Source: Cercis canadensis
Taxonomy: Eukaryota; Streptophyta; Magnoliopsida; Fabales; Fabaceae
Length of the DNA stretch: 64,000 bases
Reading direction: 5' to 3'
Assembly: GCA_003255065.1 (NCBI GenBank)
Contig: QAOA01004005.1
Span: 544,958-608,957 of the forward strand
Below are positions 58,115-64,000 of this stretch, one piece after another. The notes beneath the pieces were generated by a model that saw only the letters and a program-made list of their open reading frames with translations, was not told where the DNA came from and did no database searches. A program made the translations under genes and the position numbers. Numbering within the stretch: the stretch's first letter is position 1; each line of letters opens with the position of its first letter.

Positions 58115-61078
58115 TTAAGTTTCGTAGAGGGCAGCAGACAAGTGCACCTCCTCCATCACTTGCTCTTGAAAACCCTCATAAAAAGGTTTTAGCCGATGTC
58201 CGTTCACTGGCAAAGTCTTTTTGGTTGCCTCATTCTTGATCGCAACTGCATCATAAGGGAAAACATGAGTCACCACAAAAGGACCCATCCACTTAGAATG
58301 AAGCTTGCTGGGCATTAGCTTGAGGCGGGAATTGTAGAGCAGCACTTTTTGACCAATGTGGAACTCTTTGCTCACCAACAACTTGTCATGGACAATCTTG
58401 GTCTTTTCTTTATAAATTCTTGAATTCTCATAAGCTTCCAACCTGATTTCTTCCAATTCTTGTAGTTGCAGCTTCCTTTGAGAACCAGCTTGAGCCAAGT
58501 CAAGATTACACTGCTTCATAACCCAATACGCCTTATGCTCTATCTCCACTGGAAGGTGGCATGCCTTGCCAAAGACTAGCCTATAAGGCGACATGCCTAT
58601 AGGGGTCTTGTAGACAGTCCGATAAGCCCACAAAGCATCATCCAGACACAAGCTCCAATCTTTTTTGTTGGGTTGGACAGTCTTCTCTAAAATTTGCTTG
58701 ATCTCCCTATTTGACACTTCTGCTTGCCCATTGGTCTGTGGATGGTAATAGGTTGACACCTTGTGCACCACACCATACTTTTTCAACAAGGCAGCCATGT
58801 GCTTATTGCAGAAGTGCGAACCTTGGTCACTGATTATTGCTCTTGGGATGCCGAACCTCCAGAAAATGTGAGTCCTGACAAAATCTAAGACAACACGAGA
58901 ATCATCAGTCTGGGTGGCCTTAGCCTCTACCGATTTAGAAACATAATCCACAGCTAATAGGATATACACAAAACCAAAAGAAGTAGGAAAAGGGACCCAT
59001 GAAATCAATACCCCACACATCAAATATCTCACAAAACAGTAAAGGCTATTGAGGCATCTCATTCCTATAGGAAATGTTTCCTGTCCGTTGGCATTGGGCA
59101 CAATTCTTACAAAAGCTATGTGCATCATGAAACAAGGTAGGTCAGTAAAGTCCAGAATCTAAAATTTTCCTAACAGTGCGTTGTGGTCCAAAATGACCAC
59201 CACATGCAGAATTATGGCAAAATTGTAAAACAGATTCAATCTCATGTCTAGGCACACACCTCCTAATGACTTGATCACTACACAGTCTCCACAAATAGGG
59301 GTCATCCCATACATAAAATTTGACTTCACTTTTAAGCTTATCTACTTGATGCTTCTTAAAATAAGCAGGTAACTTAGAAGCTACTAAGTAATTTACCAAG
59401 TTAGCATACCAAGGATCTTTACCATCTTTACCTTGCAGCTGATAAAGCTGCTCATCCAGGAAGGTCTCTCTAATGGGAAGGCTGTCCAAAGTCAGTGGGA
59501 TCCGGCTCAAGTGATCTGCTACCAAGTTCTTAGCTCCACTCTTATCTCTAATCTCAAGGTTGAATTCTTGCAAGAGCAACATCCATCTAATGAGCCTAGG
59601 CTTTGCATTCGGCTTCTTGAGCAAGTACTTCAAAGCTGCATGGTCAGAGAAAGCAATTACTTTAGAATTCAGTAAGTATGAACAAAATTTATCTAAAGCA
59701 AACACAATAGCAAGAAGCTCTTTCTCAGTGGTGGTATAATTTTCTTGGGCAGCATCCAGAGTGTGAGATGCATAATAAATGACGTGGAACAGCTTGTCCA
59801 CTCGTTGTGCAATGATAGCGCCTACTGCAAAGTTCAATGCATCACACATCAGCTCGAAGGGAAACTCCCAGTTAGGTGGCTGCATGATGGAAGGAGAAGT
59901 AAGGCTCTGCTTCAGCTGATCAAAGGCTGCTTTGCATTGCCTATCAAATTTGAAATCCACTTCTCTTTGGAGAAGCATAGACAGTGGAAGGGCAATCTTG
60001 CTGAAGTCCTGGATGAATCGCCTGTAAAACCTTGCATGACCAAGAAAGGAACGCACTTCCCGCACACAAGTGGGGTAGGGTAAAGAGGCAATAACATATA
60101 TCTTAGCCTTATCTACTTCAATGCCTTTGCTAGAAATTACATGCCCTAAAACTATGCCTTGTTCTACCATGAAGTGACATTTCTCAAAATTAAGAAAAAG
60201 GTTAGTCTCAATGCATCTATCAAGTACTCTAGCAAGGCTATCTAAACATGCATCAAAAAAGGAGTCATATACAGTAAAGTCATCCATGAATACTTCCATG
60301 CAATGTTCTAAAAAATCAAAAAATATGCTCACAATACACCACTGGAATGTACCAGGGGCATTGCACAGGCCGAAGGGCATCCTCCTATATGCAAATGTGC
60401 CAAATGCGCAGGTGAAAGTCATCTTCTTCTGATCCTTCGGGGCTATGTGAATCTGAAAATAGCCTGAGAAGCCATCTAGGAAGCAGTAATAGGACTTCCC
60501 TGCCAACCTCTCCAGCATCTGATCAATGAAAGGCAGAGGGAAGTGATCTTTCCTTGTTCCCTGGTTCAGTCTTCTATAATCAATGCAGACGTGCCAGCTG
60601 TTCTGTACTTTAGTGGGAATCAACTCGTTCTTCTCATTGGCTACTACAGTGATGCCATTTTTCTTGGGAATAACTTGCACTGGACTTACCCATTTACTGT
60701 CTAAGATGGGGTAAATTATGCCGGCTGATAACAGCTTGCTCACTTCTTTCTTGACCACATCAAGAATCAACGGCTTAAGTCACTTTTACTACTGCCTCAC
60801 TGGTTTAGCTTCTTCCTCTAGTAAAATCTGATGCATGCAGGTGGAAGGGCTAATGCCAGGAATGTCTGCAAGTGTCCATCTAATAGCTATCTTCCGCTGA
60901 TCTGCAACAACATCTCTTCTTGTGCAGGTTGCAGATTGTTGGCTGTGATGATAGGCAACTTCTCTTCTTTTGCCAGGAAGGCATACTTGAGATGATCAGG
61001 AAACGGTTTCAGCTCCAGTATAGGTGGCTGCTATACAGAGGGGACTAATTTGGTTGGAGACGCCAAATCTACTATATA
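58115..61078 (-). pseudogene. A3 pol remnant: integrase, RNase H, RT
   Basis: Collinear with A1 residues from about 845 to the C-terminus. The integrase C-terminal part is open from 58115 to about 58985, where a one-base insertion (AAAAGGGACC against AAAGGACC in A1) shifts the frame. A TAG (CAG in A1) lies near 59050 and a TGA (TGG in A1) near 59140. RNase H and RT follow in a 542-codon frame (59142-60770) with FMDDFTVY intact. Upstream of 60770 the frame is broken by small changes and ends in satellite at 61078. Degree of decay is between A1 and A2. Confidence 0.92.
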
Positions 61079-61814
61079 GTGCGTCTGTATCTGACCCGAG
61101 AAAACTTTTTGGCAAGTCACTATATCTGGCATGAGACTGTTACTGGTGGGTCAATATAACTAGCCCAGGCCCCTATTTCAATATGTCCCTCTATCTGACA
61201 CGAGATACCTTTCAAGCAGGTCATTGTATCTGGCATATGATTGTTACGTGGTAGATCACTATATTTATCCTGGGACCTTATTTCGATGCGCTCCTATATC
61301 TAACTCTGATATATTTCTTGCGGTGCACTGTATATGGGACGGGACTATTTCTTGGTAGTTATTTATATCTGTCCCGAGAACTTATTTCAGTGCGTCCCTA
61401 TATCTGTCCCGAGATATATTTCTAGCGAGTCACTGTATCTGGGATGAGCTATTTCCTGGTGGGTCACTTTATCTGGCCCGGGACCCTGTTTCAATGTATG
61501 CCTGTATCTGACCCGGGATATCTTTCTGGCGGGTCACTATATCTGGAAAAGGATTGTTACCTGGTAGGTCACTATATTTATCCTGGCACTCTGTTTCGAT
61601 ACGTCACTGTATCTGACTTTGATATTTTTCTTGCAGTTCATTGTATCTGGGACGTGATTGTTTCCTGGTCTGAAACTGTATCTGTCCCGGGACCCTGTTT
61701 TGGTACAACCCTTTATCAGACCCGGGATATTCTTCTAGCAGGCCTTTGTATCAGGCATAGGATTCTTACCTAGTTGGTCACTATATATGGCTTGGGAAAG
61801 TGTTTCGGTGCGTC
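61079..61814. repeat. Satellite array, block 3
   Basis: 736 bp of the same 35-bp/105-bp satellite, from GTGCGTCTGTATCTGACCC to TTTCGGTGCGTC, joined on the left to truncated A3 pol and interrupted on the right by LTR-B. Confidence 0.9.
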
Positions 61815-63046
61815 TGATGAGCTACCGAGGCTCCTCAAATTAGTAAAAGTTTAAGGTCGGTTACCTAAGCTACTTCTAGCATAAGGCAGCCCTAAGTCCA
61901 ACCTAAGGATTATTCTGAGTAGTGAATCATATTTAGAGACATATCAACAGGGGGGTTTTGTTTGTTTAAGTGTTTTACAGAAATTAATTGTAAGTGGTAA
62001 ACTTTAGGGAAAATAACAAATCCAATCTTAACTGATTCTGATTTTAATCCATCATTGATTTCCAATGATCCATTCAATTATTAACCATGTTCTTGGCCTT
62101 AGAAAGCATCAAGAAGCCTCTCAGTCCTCTATGGATGTCCAATGGTTAAGCAACCAGAATTCGGATTTAACTAGGACTAAATGAATTAAGCAAACATTCA
62201 AGTCCAGTTTTACCTAAGTCCATGATCCAACCAAGGTAATTAATCCATCCAAAAGCTTAGAAACATTAATTAACCATACAATCCTCTTTTAATCACATGC
62301 AATTAAGCAATCACACATGAAGATCCAAATTTGAATTTTACAATTCAAACAGAATAGTTCAGATGAATGAAAGAACTTGATTAACAACTAAATGAATAAC
62401 AACAACACATAATCTCAAAATCAATAATCAGAATAGCCAAAACCTGGATTGATTTGATGATTTAGCCCTCCATGAACAAGAGAAGCCAAGTTCTTACAAA
62501 ATATCTAGAGAGAAAACTTAAAGACTAAGAAAACTTCAAAAGCTGTCTAAAATATCCTAAGTCTTGATTCTGATTTCGGCTGCCTCCTTCTGCACATATA
62601 GACCTCCTAAAATGCATGCACACCCAAATTTACCTTAGGTCACACTGATTCCCATGGGCCTTAGCTTTCATTGGGCTTTGGTTTGGGCTCAATTGGACTT
62701 GTGATGAAGAAGTTAGGCCCGTTTAAGTGTCAACAGGTCTCTAGAACCATCAGCTAACTTCGACTGGAAATAAGACCATTTAAACTATATAATCTAGTTA
62801 ACCGGTCTTCATAAAAATTGAAGCTCTGTGTCTTAGATTTCTAATGGAACCAGTTTCCATATGACATATGAAGCTGACGTTATGGCCCAAAAACTACATG
62901 TAGGTCAGGATCCTGCGACAGCATGTCTTCTCTGGCTTCCAGGCTTCATATGACCTTCTGGACTTCCGAATTGGCTTTGGAGCCCTGAATAAAAGTTGTA
63001 GATAATTCTCTCAACTTTCCTACAAGGTAAGACTCGAAATTGTTAG
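61815..63046 (-). repeat. LTR of family B, interrupted by LTR-C
   Basis: From TGATGAGCTACCGAGG it is collinear with LTR-B for about 1.23 kb, up to GACTCGAAATTGTTAG. About 190 bp of the expected end are absent. A new TG-starting sequence begins at the break, so the LTR is probably interrupted and may resume beyond the window. The left flank is satellite (GCGTC). Confidence 0.85.
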
Positions 63047-64000
63047 TGATGTTTACTTTTGTGAACTTGTATTCAGTCGAAACATAGCTATAATCACTTT
63101 AGGCAAGTATACCTATCGTTTTGTAGAATAGCTTGATTGAGTACGAATGTCAATCCCACGAGGAACTATAGCTATTAGTAATAATCCTTTTTCTATTATC
63201 TAATCTCAAAAATTCGGGTTGATAAATGACTAACTAATCTAAAATAATATAAACAAGATAATAAAACAATAACAAAGAATTTTATAGATTTATCAATCGA
63301 AGGATAGGTCTAAATGAGAATCCCCCTAGGGCAAGCATTGCACTATCATCTTTAACTCAGTGGGCACCAATACTTTACTTAGACTAATGGGAATCCCTAA
63401 ATTATGCCTTAATCTTTCTCAAGCAAGAAGACATCTATTCCTAGGTTGATTGACTGAAATCTCTTCCTAAGAAAGCATTAGTTTGTGTTTTATGGATTCC
63501 CTTAGTACATTGACTCAAATCAGAGGACTTGTGTGAATCCTATCTCTAGTGATCCCAAGCAAATCCCATTGTCTACAAATGATCTTATCCAATCTACAAT
63601 CTCTCAATCTATAAACTGGAATTTGGTGCTAAATCAATGGCTAGCAACATCAACTCAACACAAATAATAATCATAGACAATTCCAAGAATTAAAGATGTA
63701 TTCCCATTGAATCAAAAGAATCAGAATACAAATATATTTCTAGGGTTCATCCTATCTAAATCTTTACAAGTAAGTTATGATAAAATCTAATCAAAATAAT
63801 ACAAAGAAGACAAGATGAAATCAGGTAAAAACTCATTCTCATGAAGTTCTTGCAATGGGTTGATCTTCCATCTTGCTCTTCTTCCAGCCTCTAGGGTTGG
63901 ACCCCCGCCTCTGGCTCTGAATCGTGTCTTTGAATGTCCAAAAGATGGAGCTCTTTTCCTCTGTGTCTTAGATGCCCATATATACAGCTTTAAAAGTAGG
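63047..64000 (-). repeat. Partial LTR of a third retrotransposon family (LTR-C)
   Basis: It begins TGATGTTTACTTTTG and includes GCAAGTATACCTATCG, TTTGTAGAATAG and CAATCCCACGAGGAAC. This arrangement resembles the R-U5 end of Athila/Tat-type LTRs read in reverse, and parallels TTTGTAGTATAG...CTCCCAAGGATTC in LTR-A. A TATA-like CTGTATATATGGGC lies on the minus strand near 63974-63987. Its other end and any internal region are outside the window, so the family is uncertain. Confidence 0.5.

Larger units (their letters stand above)
51906..61078 (-). mobile_element. Athila family A element A3, 5' half missing
   Basis: Minus-strand element with 3' LTR (51906-53211), PPT, 3' non-coding region (split by a Mutator-like transposon), and pol as far as the RT-proximal linker. 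At about 61078 the homology to A1 (near position 4400) stops and satellite begins, so protease, gag, PBS and 5' LTR are gone. The coding part has a frameshift and several stops. Confidence 0.88.

Overview
This window looks like pericentromeric or otherwise gene-poor heterochromatin of a flowering plant, probably a dicot with a large, repeat-rich genome. I see no ordinary host gene. The plant assignment rests on Athila-lineage Ty3/gypsy retrotransposons whose primer binding sites match the 3' end of plant tRNA-Asp, and on captured fragments of plant receptor-kinase genes inside two DNA transposons. The species cannot be fixed from the sequence.

The oldest layer appears to be a satellite with an exact 35-bp basic unit, arranged as 105-bp trimers and larger higher-order blocks. 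It is now broken into pieces at 9174-13538, 45180-45224, 46653-50910, 51745-51905 and 61079-61814. Into it went three minus-strand elements of Athila family A (LTR about 1.3 kb). A1 (1-9173) is intact, with one uninterrupted 1824-residue gag-pol frame. A2 (13539-45179) is old and stretched by nested insertions. A3 (51906-61078) has lost its 5' half.

Inside A2 lie a complete but decayed element of a second Athila family, B1 (20268-34328, plus strand, TSD GTACG), a PIF/Harbinger-type transposon (15581-19198, TSD TTA), a solo LTR of family B (41611-43038, TSD TCACC) and a scrambled inverted LTR-A insert (37203-39446). B1 itself carries another solo LTR-B (26917-28345) and a tandem duplication of its gag region. 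A3 is interrupted by a Mutator-like transposon (53784-57113). Further LTR-B copies sit at 45225-46652 and 61815-63046, the latter cut by an LTR of a third family (63047 onward).

The two DNA transposons are the most interesting parts. The Harbinger-type element carries, in one orientation, pieces that read as exons of a RanBP1-domain (Nup50-like) protein, a receptor-like kinase catalytic loop, and an unidentified open frame with a good splice donor. The Mutator-like element carries a 200-bp exon that reads as part of the malectin-like ectodomain of a SYMRK/NORK-type receptor kinase. Both look like Pack-type gene-capturing transposons.

Two places look like assembly problems: a 182-bp direct duplication around a single N (51318), and a 1338-bp near-identical duplication around a 101-N gap (55439-55539). 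In the decayed retrotransposons nearly all nonsense changes that I could compare are C-to-T type (CAG to TAG, CAA to TAA, CGA to TGA, TGG to TGA), as expected for methylated, silenced repeats.
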